From Mucilaginibacter cryoferens (GTDB taxonomy: Bacteria > Bacteroidota > Bacteroidia > Sphingobacteriales > Sphingobacteriaceae), in contig NZ_JACHCR010000013.1 of assembly GCF_014205845.1 (NCBI RefSeq), positions 62,001-126,000 on the forward strand: 64,000 nucleotides of DNA, read 5' to 3'. A program made the translations under genes and the position numbers. Shown here piece after piece: positions 51,548-64,000 of this stretch; within the stretch, counting starts at the first letter, position 1, and every line of letters starts with the position of its first letter. The notes under the pieces are model-generated. The model was given only the letters and a program-made list of their open reading frames with translations. It was not told the DNA's origin and ran no database searches.

Positions 51548-53767
51548 TTACATGTTGGCCATGGGCATTGCCTCCGTGTTGGTATTAAATTTAATTGTCT
51601 TCAAATTAAGCGGTGTTATCTTGCCGTCTTCCGTTATTTCCAGAAACTGGTTGGGCTTTATTTTTTGAAGATGCTGCACTGTACCACTCCCCGCCCATCG
51701 AATCTCGATATCATCGATAATATTGGCCCGCCCTATCCCTATTTCTTGCCTTAGCGGAGAGGAACCGAAGCTTCCGCCGGAATTTACATCTTTAAAAACG
51801 CTTCTTTGTAAACCATTTTCTATAAAGGTTACCTTAATACGTGAACCAATGGCCGACCTGTTCGACTTTTTACCAACCAGTTTCAAGCCTACCCAGTTAT
51901 TGTTATTTTGACCAGGATTAAGGTATAGTGCGCTGGGGTAAGCATCCCCTATGTACGCCCCGCCCATTTCTATGAAAATATCCTGCAGGCCATTATTCCT
52001 AAAATCGGCAAACGCCACACCGTGGCCTTTTTGCAAATTGCCGGTACGCGACGAACTGGTTACATCGGCAAATTTTTTACCACCTATGTTTCTGAAAAGT
52101 TTATTTGGTATAAGCGACCCAAAATCCGGATTGCCGGTTCCGAAATAAATATCGGGATAGCCATCATTATCAATATCGCCAAAATTACCACCCATGCTAA
52201 ACACTGCTTTGTTTAACCCTACGTCGTGGGTTACGTTTGTAAATGTGCCATCGCGGTTATTTTTGAAAAGAAAAATATTACCATTATCTGCCACCGGGGT
52301 CCCCAAAGCCTCCAACGCAGCATAATAACCCAGTGTTGTAGTAAAGTTGTAGCTACCAATCAAAATATCGGGCCATCCATCGTTGTTGTAATCATAAAAC
52401 CAGGTAGTAAATGTATTTTGTGTAATATTAATACCTGCTTTTTCGGTAACATCCTCAAAATCTACATTCTTCCCTCCCCTACATTTATTTTTTAGTAAAT
52501 ATTTCCTTCCGCTCATGGTAGAAACAAAAATGTCTGGCCAGCCGTCGTTATTGTAATCGGCCGAGGTTACACCTTTTACAAAATCGTTGATCTGGCAATG
52601 CGCTTTTTGAGCCATTTCGCTAAAAGTACCATCGTGGTTATTGATATAAAATGCCGACGGATGGTTATTATTAGGGTCGGTTCCTCCGTGGCTTTCCATC
52701 CCGATAAAAACATCAAGCCAGCCATCGTTGTTAAAATCGGCCCATACGGCAGTTTGCGTAGGGTGCATAAATTTGAGGCCGGCTGCAATGGTAACATCGG
52801 TAAACGTACCATTGCCGTTGTTTTTAAGTAACGAACTTGGCTGGTTGCCAAAACCATCACGAAGCCAGCCTCCCCGCATTATAAAAATATCAGGATGGCC
52901 ATCGTTGTTATAGTCGGTTTGTTCAATATTAAGACCGCCTACCACATCTTGTAAGCCACTTTGAGCGGTGCGGTCGCTAAAAGTGCCATCGCCGTTGTTA
53001 TGAAAATAATGCATATGGTCCTGGAGATCCATCCCTGTGGTAATAATGTCTATATAACCGTCACCGTCAAAATCGTCGGCTATGGAGCCGCCTGCCCTGC
53101 TATTCAGTTTAATACCAACATTTGCCGCTACATCTGTAAATGGCTTTACTTTGTACGGCCCGTCGTCGGCATTTAAATTAGGTATTAAATATTGGGCAGG
53201 AACTTGCGTTGGATAACGACCTAATGTCATATAAGCTATATTCAACAGCCATCGCGACTGGGCATCCTGAGCATTACTTTTCAAGATATTTTCCAGTGCT
53301 TCAATTGCTTGCTGCGATCCTGTTTGAACCCGATGTATGCCCGCGTCTTTAATAGGGAATATACACGATGATCCGTTGTGGCCAAGCATACAATTGGCAC
53401 GTTCGCCTAAACGCATAAATGCAACCGCCTGATCAGGCATAACGTTTACCGGGTTCATATAACGGGGAAGCTTTGAAATTTTTGAATATATGTCAACAGC
53501 CTGCTGTTCATGACCTTCCTGCAATTCAAGTAAAGCTTTTTTTGCAAGCAATTGAACATCATAATTTGGAGAATCAACTTTTAACAGCGAATCGCAGGCG
53601 GCAAGGCGGGCATCTGAGCTAAAGATGTTTTGGGGATTATAATTTCGCTTTTTTAGCTGCTGCAGCAAGTCTGCCATCTTCACCGGAGAATGCGGTTTAC
53701 ATGATATTATTAAACCGCAAGTAGCTGCAGCAAAAAATATGGTCATTTTTGCAAATCGTGATAACAT
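51548..53767 (-). CDS. FG-GAP/VCBS-repeat lipoprotein with TPR-like N-terminus and ASPIC/UnbV domain
   Basis: 739 residues from the ATG at 53767, chosen because an SPII signal (MLSRFAKMTIFFAAATCGL, lipobox IISC, Cys23) follows directly; 24 further codons are open upstream. Residues about 30-200 hold TPR-like helices (LLAKKALLELQEGHEQQAVDIYSKIS, LLNIAYMTLGRYP). FG-GAP repeats follow with DFDGDGYIDIITT, DYNNDGHPDIFIM, DFNNDGWLDVFIG, DYNNDGWPDIFVS, DYNNDGWPDILIG, DIDNDGYPDIYFG loops. ASPIC/UnbV domain about 640-720 (SRIKVTFIENGLQRSVFKDVNSGGSFGSSPLRQEIGIGR, IEIRWAGSGTVQHLQ). Surface binding role inferred. Transcribed toward the other FG-GAP gene. Confidence 0.9.
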   Translation of the reverse strand: MLSRFAKMTIFFAAATCGLIISCKPHSPVKMADLLQQLKKRNYNPQNIFSSDARLAACDSLLKVDSPNYDVQLLAKKALLELQEGHEQQAVDIYSKISKLPRYMNPVNVMPDQAVAFMRLGERANCMLGHNGSSCIFPIKDAGIHRVQTGSQQAIEALENILKSNAQDAQSRWLLNIAYMTLGRYPTQVPAQYLIPNLNADDGPYKVKPFTDVAANVGIKLNSRAGGSIADDFDGDGYIDIITTGMDLQDHMHYFHNNGDGTFSDRTAQSGLQDVVGGLNIEQTDYNNDGHPDIFIMRGGWLRDGFGNQPSSLLKNNGNGTFTDVTIAAGLKFMHPTQTAVWADFNNDGWLDVFIGMESHGGTDPNNNHPSAFYINNHDGTFSEMAQKAHCQINDFVKGVTSADYNNDGWPDIFVSTMSGRKYLLKNKCRGGKNVDFEDVTEKAGINITQNTFTTWFYDYNNDGWPDILIGSYNFTTTLGYYAALEALGTPVADNGNIFLFKNNRDGTFTNVTHDVGLNKAVFSMGGNFGDIDNDGYPDIYFGTGNPDFGSLIPNKLFRNIGGKKFADVTSSSRTGNLQKGHGVAFADFRNNGLQDIFIEMGGAYIGDAYPSALYLNPGQNNNNWVGLKLVGKKSNRSAIGSRIKVTFIENGLQRSVFKDVNSGGSFGSSPLRQEIGIGRANIIDDIEIRWAGSGTVQHLQKIKPNQFLEITEDGKITPLNLKTIKFNTNTEAMPMANM

Positions 53768-53839
53768 GATAATTTGTTTTAAAAAGCGATACTGATTTAT
53801 GCTCTCTAACCTATGAAAGGCTATCGGATATAATAACAA

Positions 53840-54041
53840 GCTTCACCTGTAAAACAGACCAAAAGTTAACCTGCTATTTTATCCAACACCCCTCGTTAAG
53901 AAGCGAATAGCAAAGATAAAAGGCGGCGGTAACTGCAAACACAACGTTTGTTTATAATCATATAACATCTGTATAAATTTTCAGGAACTCTCTTTCAATA
54001 GAATTTGAAATTATTTTCTCCCTTTTTCATTCGTCAGACCA
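53840..54041. other. Intergenic region between GH95 and FG-GAP genes
   Basis: About 200 AT-rich bases (270 counting from the preferred FG-GAP start). No clear hairpin with T-run was seen, so the GH95 transcript could continue into the FG-GAP gene on the minus strand. Confidence 0.35.
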
Positions 54042-56543
54042 TTACAAACCGTTATTGACAATGGTATATGTTTTCCCCGGCCGTGTCTGAATATCGTATA
54101 CCCATGATTTTGGCAATTTAGCTAACAGATTTTTGTCGCCACTTTTTACAATCGGCGTTTTCAAATTCATTACCTGGTAAAAGCGGTTTTTATTTATACC
54201 ACTTGCAGTAGTTAGCAATTTACTACTGATCTGTTGGTTAAACCTTAGTCGGCAGTTTCCGCCAAGAGAGGAATATATTACCAGTTTGATAATTTTATGG
54301 TTAGCCCATTTTATATCAACTTTAAAACCACCCCTTGCCATTAACCCCGATATGCTACCATCCTTCCACTCATCGGGCAATGCGGGTAACAGGTAGATTG
54401 CACCATCATGACTTTGCAAAAGCATTTCTGCCACTCCGGAGGTGCAGCCAAAGTTACCATCGATTTGAAAAGGCGGATGTGCATCAAATAAATTGGGATA
54501 AGTACCGCCGGAGTTCCCGTTTACAGGTTTTATTTGATCCTTAATAAGCTTGTAGGCGTGGTTGCCGTCTAATAACCGTGCCCATAGATTGATTTTCCAG
54601 GCCATAGACCACCCGGTTGATACATCGCCACGATAAATAAGTGAGTTTTTTACGGCGGTAAAAAGTTGCGGTTGCGTAAAAGGAGATATCTGGTTTCCCG
54701 GAAACAAGCCGTATAGATGAGAAACATGACGATGATGATCGTCCGTACGGTCAAAATCTTCCAGCCACTCCTGTAACTGCCCATGCCTGCCAATTTGCAT
54801 TGGAGGCAATTGGCTGCGGTAATTAGCCAGGCTATCTGCAAATGCCTTGTCAATATTTAATTCGGCTGCAGCTCTTATAGCATCAGTAAATAAGCCATAA
54901 ACTAACTGATTATCCATGGTAGCACCGGCGGTAACAGAAACCTGGTTTTTTCCTTCGATGTATTCGTGTTCGGGCGAAACCGAGGGCGACACCACTAACC
55001 AGCCATGCCTAGGTTCTTTTTGAAGAACATCAATGTAATACTCGGCGGCACCTTTAATTACCGGATAATATTGCTTTAAAAATTCCTTATCGCCCGAGTA
55101 TAAATAATGCTCCCACAGATGTTGGCAAAGCCACGCATTTGACGTTGGCCATAAACCCCAAAAAGCGCCGTCTACCACACCGGTTATACGCCAAATATCA
55201 GTGTTATGATGTAACATCCATCCACGTGCTCCGTACATTATCTTTGCAGTTGGCTTGCCTGTAACAGCCAAATCATTGATCATATTAAAAAGCGGAGTAC
55301 TTAATTCGGCTAACTGGGTTACCTCACTTGGCCAATAATTCATCTCGGTATTTATGTTAATCGTGTACTTACTGTCCCAGGGGCCTTTAACTTCGCCGTT
55401 CCAGATACCCTGTAAATTAGCTGGCTGCGATCCCGGTTGAGACGAACAAATTAACAGATAGCGACCATATTGAAAATATAGCTCGGCTAATTGCGTATCG
55501 TTATTATTTGAAAAATTTTGGATGCGAACGTCTGTGGGCTGTTTTGCCGCACTATCTATACCAAGATCGAGTTTAACCCTGTCAAAATACGAACGATAAT
55601 ACCTGATGTTATTAGTTAACAATTCGTCGAAACTGTGTTCATAGGCCTTGTTTAAAATATTTTTTGCCCGAAGCATAGAATTTGCTGAAACATCGTGATA
55701 GTTGATAAAATTGGTGGCCATAGAAAGATATATCAAGGCCGTATCTGCCTTTGCGATTGTAATGCCCGAAGTATCAACAACGTTTGTACCTCCAGAATTT
55801 TTAACCCTGGTGAGTACATTAAATTCTATCTGCCCCTCTTGTCCTTCGTGCTCACTGCCCGCGCCGGATAAAATCAGGGCTTTTTCGTCATTTATGGAGA
55901 CTGAAGATTTAAGAGGGCTTTGAAGTTTTAGCTTACAGCTGATCATGCCTGGCTTACTGGCTGTAAGCCTCACCATAAACACATTTGCACCGAATGAGGT
56001 AAAAAACTCTCTTTTATAGTCAACTCCGTTTAAAGTATACTTTACAGTAGCTGTGGCAGTCGCTATATCCAGATCTCGATAATAGTTGCTAACGGTGCCT
56101 GTTTCATCAATGCTGATGTATAAATTACCGGCAAGTTGGTAGGGCATGCCGCTATTGCCCTTAGGCCCAAGTTTACTGTTAGCTAATTCTTGCGCTTCTG
56201 CGTACTTTTTCTCGGCGAGCAACCGCCTTACCTCAATAATGTACGGCCTCGCACTTGAATCAATTGTATTATTGGGGCCTCCTCCCCATATGGTTGATTC
56301 ATTGAGCTGAATACGTTCGTTTTGTACGTTACCAAACACCATACCCCCTATAAAACCGTTGCCAAGCGGCAGGGCTTCGTTCCAGTTTTTAGCAGGTTGA
56401 TTATACCATAATTTATATCGCCCGGAGTTGTCAGCTACGCCATTTTTTTTACCGGCATGAGTTTTTTGTTGCGCTTGTACCGATGAAAACATCAACAATG
56501 CCACAGCAAATGGGTACACTATTTTATTTACTAATCTTGTCAT
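54042..56543 (-). CDS. GH95 family alpha-L-fucosidase (or alpha-L-galactosidase)
   Basis: 833 residues with a signal peptide (about 1-25, ends VQAQQ). GH95 start LWYNQPAKNWNEALPLGNGFIGGMVFG (45-71). Catalytic region: LQGIWNGEVKGPWDSKYTININTEMNYWP, where Asn396 and Asn398 correspond to the base-assisting NxN pair of the bifidobacterial enzyme; VSPSVSPEHEY holds the likely general-acid Glu, and FQIDGNFG the conserved Asp. It inverts the linkage while releasing terminal fucose (or L-galactose) from xyloglucan, pectin or glycan side chains. Length is normal. 66 bases downstream of the GH10 gene on the same strand. Confidence 0.95.
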   Translation of the reverse strand: MTRLVNKIVYPFAVALLMFSSVQAQQKTHAGKKNGVADNSGRYKLWYNQPAKNWNEALPLGNGFIGGMVFGNVQNERIQLNESTIWGGGPNNTIDSSARPYIIEVRRLLAEKKYAEAQELANSKLGPKGNSGMPYQLAGNLYISIDETGTVSNYYRDLDIATATATVKYTLNGVDYKREFFTSFGANVFMVRLTASKPGMISCKLKLQSPLKSSVSINDEKALILSGAGSEHEGQEGQIEFNVLTRVKNSGGTNVVDTSGITIAKADTALIYLSMATNFINYHDVSANSMLRAKNILNKAYEHSFDELLTNNIRYYRSYFDRVKLDLGIDSAAKQPTDVRIQNFSNNNDTQLAELYFQYGRYLLICSSQPGSQPANLQGIWNGEVKGPWDSKYTININTEMNYWPSEVTQLAELSTPLFNMINDLAVTGKPTAKIMYGARGWMLHHNTDIWRITGVVDGAFWGLWPTSNAWLCQHLWEHYLYSGDKEFLKQYYPVIKGAAEYYIDVLQKEPRHGWLVVSPSVSPEHEYIEGKNQVSVTAGATMDNQLVYGLFTDAIRAAAELNIDKAFADSLANYRSQLPPMQIGRHGQLQEWLEDFDRTDDHHRHVSHLYGLFPGNQISPFTQPQLFTAVKNSLIYRGDVSTGWSMAWKINLWARLLDGNHAYKLIKDQIKPVNGNSGGTYPNLFDAHPPFQIDGNFGCTSGVAEMLLQSHDGAIYLLPALPDEWKDGSISGLMARGGFKVDIKWANHKIIKLVIYSSLGGNCRLRFNQQISSKLLTTASGINKNRFYQVMNLKTPIVKSGDKNLLAKLPKSWVYDIQTRPGKTYTIVNNGL

Positions 56544-56609
56544 AAACTTTGGTTTATAATGCGTAATCCCCCATTATACATCCTATCGAGTTATTTAATA
56601 GCGCCACCG

Positions 56610-57830
56610 TTAAAAGTTCACTACAGACCAATAGGCCTTTTTGCGTTCCCGGTTTTCGTCAAACAGTAAGGGATAGGCTTTAATAACCGCGCGGGGCGTG
56701 TTCAAGCCTGCGGCTGCTCCGCCCATTAGTCCTCCGCCTCTCCCGTCCAGCCAGCTGCTTCTGTCAGATACATTCCAAAATGTAACACTAGTTATAAACT
56801 TTTTATACTGCCGAAAAATGTCGAACGCCATTTTGTATTGCGCTATTTGTTTAGCTTCCAACTCGGGCGTATAACCCGGGTCAGGTGTTGGCAGGGTTGT
56901 GGCCGCCGGCGGCGTTGTTCCGGGCACAGGCGCTGGCCGTGGCAAGCGTATAGTGATATCCAATTCAGTAAATTGTACCTTTAAACCTAACGAGGTTACT
57001 TCATCCAAAGCTTTACGTAATTCGTCGGACGATGGGTCATTCAACTTCCAATGCGCCTGCATGCCCACCCCATCGATAGGTACGTGGTCCTCAATCAACT
57101 TTTTCAACAATTTATATATCTTTTCTCTCTTTACCGGGTGTTCGCTATTATAATCATTATAGTATAGCTTGGCCTGCGGATCGGCTTCATGTGCATATCT
57201 AAAGGCAGCCTCTATAAAATCGGGGCCATTGCATATGTTGTACCAATTGCTTTTACGATATATCTGCGTTGTGTCGTCGCTATCATCAATTGCCTCGTTA
57301 ACCACATCCCAGGCATAAATTTTACCCTTATACCTTCCTGCAACAGCAAAAACATGATCTTTTAAACGCTGTAACAGTAATTCTTTAGTAACCGGCTTGC
57401 CGTCGGCCCCTTTAAACATCCATGCTGCTTCCTGATTATGCCAACATAAGTTGTGCCCTCGTATTTTAATATGATGGCTCACTGCAAAATCAACAATTTT
57501 GTCGGCATTTTTCCAATTATAAATATCTTCCGACGGATGTATCGGGCCCATCTTCATATCGTTCTCGGGCGTTATACTATTAAATTCGTTAACTATTAAT
57601 GCAGAATCGGGACCATGCAAAGAAGCCATACTAACCGCTACACCAATTGGGAAATAGTTTTTATAATAATCTTTTAAACCCTTATTTGGATGACCGGCTT
57701 TTGTACCTGCCTCGAGTGATGACGCTATCTGATGTTTCGGTGTACATTGAACAAATGATAAAATAATAAATGCAATTGCCGGGAGCAGTAAACCGCGGTC
57801 TTTTTTTTTATTGACGGTTGAAAAATTCAT
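56610..57830 (-). CDS. GH10 endo-1,4-beta-xylanase
   Basis: 406 residues; a signal with FVQC (Cys29) suggests SPII lipidation. GH10 barrel: FNSITPENDMKMGPIHP (83-99), RGHNLCWHNQ (124-133), YAWDVVNEAIDD with acid/base Glu179, DGVGMQAHW (253-261), and QFTELDI with nucleophile Glu289. A Pro-rich insert (LPRPAPVPGTTPPAATTLPTPDPG, in parts) follows the nucleophile strand, where a loop is longer than in common family members. WNVSDRSSWLDGRGGG near 360 completes the site. It cuts internal xylan bonds. Neighbours GH8, GH43 and esterases on the same strand confirm a xylan locus. Confidence 0.96.
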   Translation of the reverse strand: MNFSTVNKKKDRGLLLPAIAFIILSFVQCTPKHQIASSLEAGTKAGHPNKGLKDYYKNYFPIGVAVSMASLHGPDSALIVNEFNSITPENDMKMGPIHPSEDIYNWKNADKIVDFAVSHHIKIRGHNLCWHNQEAAWMFKGADGKPVTKELLLQRLKDHVFAVAGRYKGKIYAWDVVNEAIDDSDDTTQIYRKSNWYNICNGPDFIEAAFRYAHEADPQAKLYYNDYNSEHPVKREKIYKLLKKLIEDHVPIDGVGMQAHWKLNDPSSDELRKALDEVTSLGLKVQFTELDITIRLPRPAPVPGTTPPAATTLPTPDPGYTPELEAKQIAQYKMAFDIFRQYKKFITSVTFWNVSDRSSWLDGRGGGLMGGAAAGLNTPRAVIKAYPLLFDENRERKKAYWSVVNF

Positions 57831-57895
57831 AGATCATTAATGTTTTTATTGGTAATGCGTATCCTTGTTGCCAAACGCCGTTCATTTTTAACTAT

Positions 57896-62044
<4,149 letters not shown>

Positions 62045-62112
62045 ACTCACGTTGTGGTTTAATAGAGATTTTTGTCTTACTATTTTTTTCATTGGTTAAT
62101 AAAAAAGCCATC

Positions 62113-64000
62113 TTATTTACCAGAAAACTGGATGCTTTTAACAAAGATGCTTTGTGGAACACCGGCAGGATACCGCACAAAAACGTCATGTTGCCCGGTA
62201 ACATTTTTAAGGTGTTTGCTGAATGTTTTATAAATACCGTTGCCTGTGGCGTTTAACGGTATTGTGGCTATCAATTTACCGTTTCGAAGATCATCAAGCC
62301 ATATTTGAAGTGTGCCTTTGCGTTTTGATGAGGCAACTATCTGTACAGACGATGGCGACTGGCGCCCGATTTCTACACCAGAGATCATAAACCATCCGCC
62401 ATACGGGGATGTATTGGTTACCGCCTTCCACTTCCCTTTATTTACAGTTGCTGTGCCATAGTAATTACGATAGCCTGCTGCAGGCAATGGCGAGGCCCCG
62501 TCTTTACAAATAAAACAATCGAAGTCGGCCGGCTTTCCTTCTGCAAATAAACCTACGCTTGTCCCTACCCACGAATTAAAATTTGGTTGGGCTTCATCAA
62601 GTTTAACCGCGTTAATTGGCTTGCCTAAAGAAATCCATGCTTTTCCATCGCCACTAAAATATCCTGTTAGGTCGTGGCCGTACCTTTCCAGTTTCAGCCA
62701 AACCACGTTGCCGAAGATGTTCGGTGCGCTCCTACTCGCGGTATCCATGGTGAAAACAATTTTCTTACCGTTATTGTAACCGCTGTAAAGCCTCACCACT
62801 ACTGTCTGGTTTCCGGTAGTAAGGTAAATACCAGCCTTGGCCCCGTCATTTGTTGCACTCAAGTCAACCTTTGTAACTGCGGAATAATAGTGGTCTGTTT
62901 CTTTTTGAACAAGGTGGGTTCGGGCAGAATCGGGCGTAAGCCTTATCCACCCCTTCCGGCTGGTAAGTGAGTAAGAGGCAGAAGCTTTTTTGGTAAGAAA
63001 ATGCCAGTTCATGCTTAATTCACCGCCGTCAAAATAATCTGTTTTTACACTCGTCCATGAAATACCAGACCGTGGCAGGTTCGGTTTTAGGACAGGTGTG
63101 GTGACTGGTGCCATCCCCCATGGCCTGTCGCCCTCCCAAGTCACCGGGTATAGAGACGTTTGGCGTCCGGTACCTGACCAATCGTCGCCATTATACTTCT
63201 CATAGCTTTGTCCTATAGTCCACCAGGTGCCATCGGCTAATTGAACGGGAGCTGAAATGTGGTTAGGACGACGGAAACCTACCTTACCATCAGTAACAGG
63301 TTTAAAAAAATCACCCAGCCTTTCCCATTTTGTCGAATCGCCCGTCAATGCTCTTCCTCTTAAAACATATTGTCCGCCTGTAACATCCCCTGCCGGAAAG
63401 TAATAATAATAGCCGTTACGTTTACACATTACCGGACCCTCTGCCCAGCTATACTGTAATCTGGCGTTTACCCAGTCGAGATTTATCACATGATCTGTCA
63501 ATTGCCCATCCCTGCCCAAGGCTTGCAAACGATTAACTTTTTGGCCGTTTTTTATCACCATGTAAGGTTTTCCATCATCATCCACAAAAATTGAATTGTC
63601 ATAACCAAGATCACCTGTTTCAGCATTAGACTTTACTTGTACTGGAGCAGACCATGGCCCTTTAGGGGAACTTGCCTTACAGAACCACTGCCCTCCGGCC
63701 GAAAAATATATCCAGTAAGAACCATAAAAATAGGTTATAGCACCCTGCCAGATACCGGTTGAAGGCCGGTTATTAACCCAGGCGGCCTTTGATGATGGCA
63801 GCACTCTGCTGATTACTTCCCAATGAACAAGATCTTTGGAGTGATAAACGGGCAGATAAGGGTTAAAATGAAAGGAAGACCCACAGTGATAAAAATCAGC
63901 CCCCACTTTAAGCAAGGTGGGGTCTGGGTGATCGCCAGGTAACACGGGGTTCACATAGGTGTTAACTGTTTGATAGAACAAAGAGGAGTCTGGTATTTTT
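62113..64000 (-). CDS. GH43 family glycosidase with C-terminal beta-sandwich and CBM6-like module, 5' end outside window
   Basis: The frame is open to the right edge (KIPDSSLFYQTVNTY precedes the domain), so the start and signal peptide lie outside the window; a TTG at 63981 is not a credible start. GH43 propeller: NPVLPGDHPDPTLLKVG (catalytic base Asp), YDNSIFVDDDGKPYMV (pKa Asp) and SWAEGPVMCKRNGYYYYF (acid Glu). A beta-sandwich typical of GH43 C-terminal domains (about 310-490 from 63981) has WISLGKPIN and WVGTSVGLFAEG. A CBM6-like module closes it (WFMISGVEIGRQSPSSVQIVASS, GQHDVFVRY). Beta-xylosidase or arabinofuranosidase activity on xylooligosaccharides is expected. Confidence 0.94.
   Translation of the reverse strand, partial: KIPDSSLFYQTVNTYVNPVLPGDHPDPTLLKVGADFYHCGSSFHFNPYLPVYHSKDLVHWEVISRVLPSSKAAWVNNRPSTGIWQGAITYFYGSYWIYFSAGGQWFCKASSPKGPWSAPVQVKSNAETGDLGYDNSIFVDDDGKPYMVIKNGQKVNRLQALGRDGQLTDHVINLDWVNARLQYSWAEGPVMCKRNGYYYYFPAGDVTGGQYVLRGRALTGDSTKWERLGDFFKPVTDGKVGFRRPNHISAPVQLADGTWWTIGQSYEKYNGDDWSGTGRQTSLYPVTWEGDRPWGMAPVTTPVLKPNLPRSGISWTSVKTDYFDGGELSMNWHFLTKKASASYSLTSRKGWIRLTPDSARTHLVQKETDHYYSAVTKVDLSATNDGAKAGIYLTTGNQTVVVRLYSGYNNGKKIVFTMDTASRSAPNIFGNVVWLKLERYGHDLTGYFSGDGKAWISLGKPINAVKLDEAQPNFNSWVGTSVGLFAEGKPADFDCFICKDGASPLPAAGYRNYYGTATVNKGKWKAVTNTSPYGGWFMISGVEIGRQSPSSVQIVASSKRKGTLQIWLDDLRNGKLIATIPLNATGNGIYKTFSKHLKNVTGQHDVFVRYPAGVPQSIFVKSIQFSGK

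Noticed and set aside
52226..52860. Several 70-95-codon frames opposite the FG-GAP gene
   Set aside because: They are shadows of the regular D-x-N-x-D-G repeats, whose codon pattern keeps other frames open.

Overview
The window looks like a chromosome segment of a Bacteroidota member of the Sphingobacteriaceae (Mucilaginibacter/Pedobacter type). Reasons: moderate-to-low GC, two SusC/SusD pairs, an ECF sigma/FecR switch feeding an STN-domain SusC, many SPII lipoproteins with a C-K-K start, TAnnTTTG-type promoter boxes, and abundant Crp-like, AraC, HxlR and LytTR regulators. No rRNA, tRNA, CRISPR, prophage or intact insertion sequence was seen. The genus is inference.

Left arm (1-11951, all minus strand): a polysaccharide-utilisation locus reading ECF sigma - FecR - SusC(STN) - SusD - DUF1735/discoidin lipoprotein - GH18 - GH16 - sulfatase (cut by the left edge). 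Order and domains resemble Bacteroides N-glycan/chitooligosaccharide loci built around a GH18 enzyme. The likely logic is ligand binding at SusC, signal through the STN domain to FecR, release of the sigma factor, and transcription of the locus.

Middle (12300-32400): an accessory region of small regulator-plus-redox-enzyme modules: TetR with an epoxide-hydrolase-like protein, HxlR with an NmrA-type quinone reductase, Crp with SDR, HxlR with SDR, Crp with a zinc-free MDR reductase, AraC with NmrA, and Crp with tautomerase. A LytS/LytTR two-component pair and a pair of paralogous secreted unknown proteins also lie here. The region is littered with decayed genes (TonB-receptor-like barrel, DoxX-like, Crp, tautomerase, NTF2-like). 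One gene (24177-24800) is clearly GC-rich and probably foreign. The epoxide hydrolase has a twin-arginine signal peptide in another frame, separated from it by a run of eight A.

Centre-right (32849-42000): an M1 peptidase, a predicted membrane-anchored DNA-binding/lectin-like protein of unrecognised family, a parallel beta-helix protein, an esterase-fold protein lacking its nucleophile serine and preceded by four 10-bp-phased GTTAA repeats, then decayed two-component, cupin and DUF1348 genes around an intact DUF1348 gene and an AraC regulator.

Right arm (42999-64000): a second SusC/SusD pair (no STN domain), two large FG-GAP/ASPIC-UnbV lipoproteins, and a minus-strand xylan/hemicellulose block: GH43 (cut by the right edge), GH8, a double CE1 esterase, a SASA acetylesterase, GH10 xylanase and GH95. 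Together these would cut xylan (GH10), trim oligosaccharides from the reducing end (GH8), remove xylose/arabinose (GH43), acetyl and feruloyl esters (SASA, CE1) and terminal fucose or galactose (GH95), with import by SusC/SusD.
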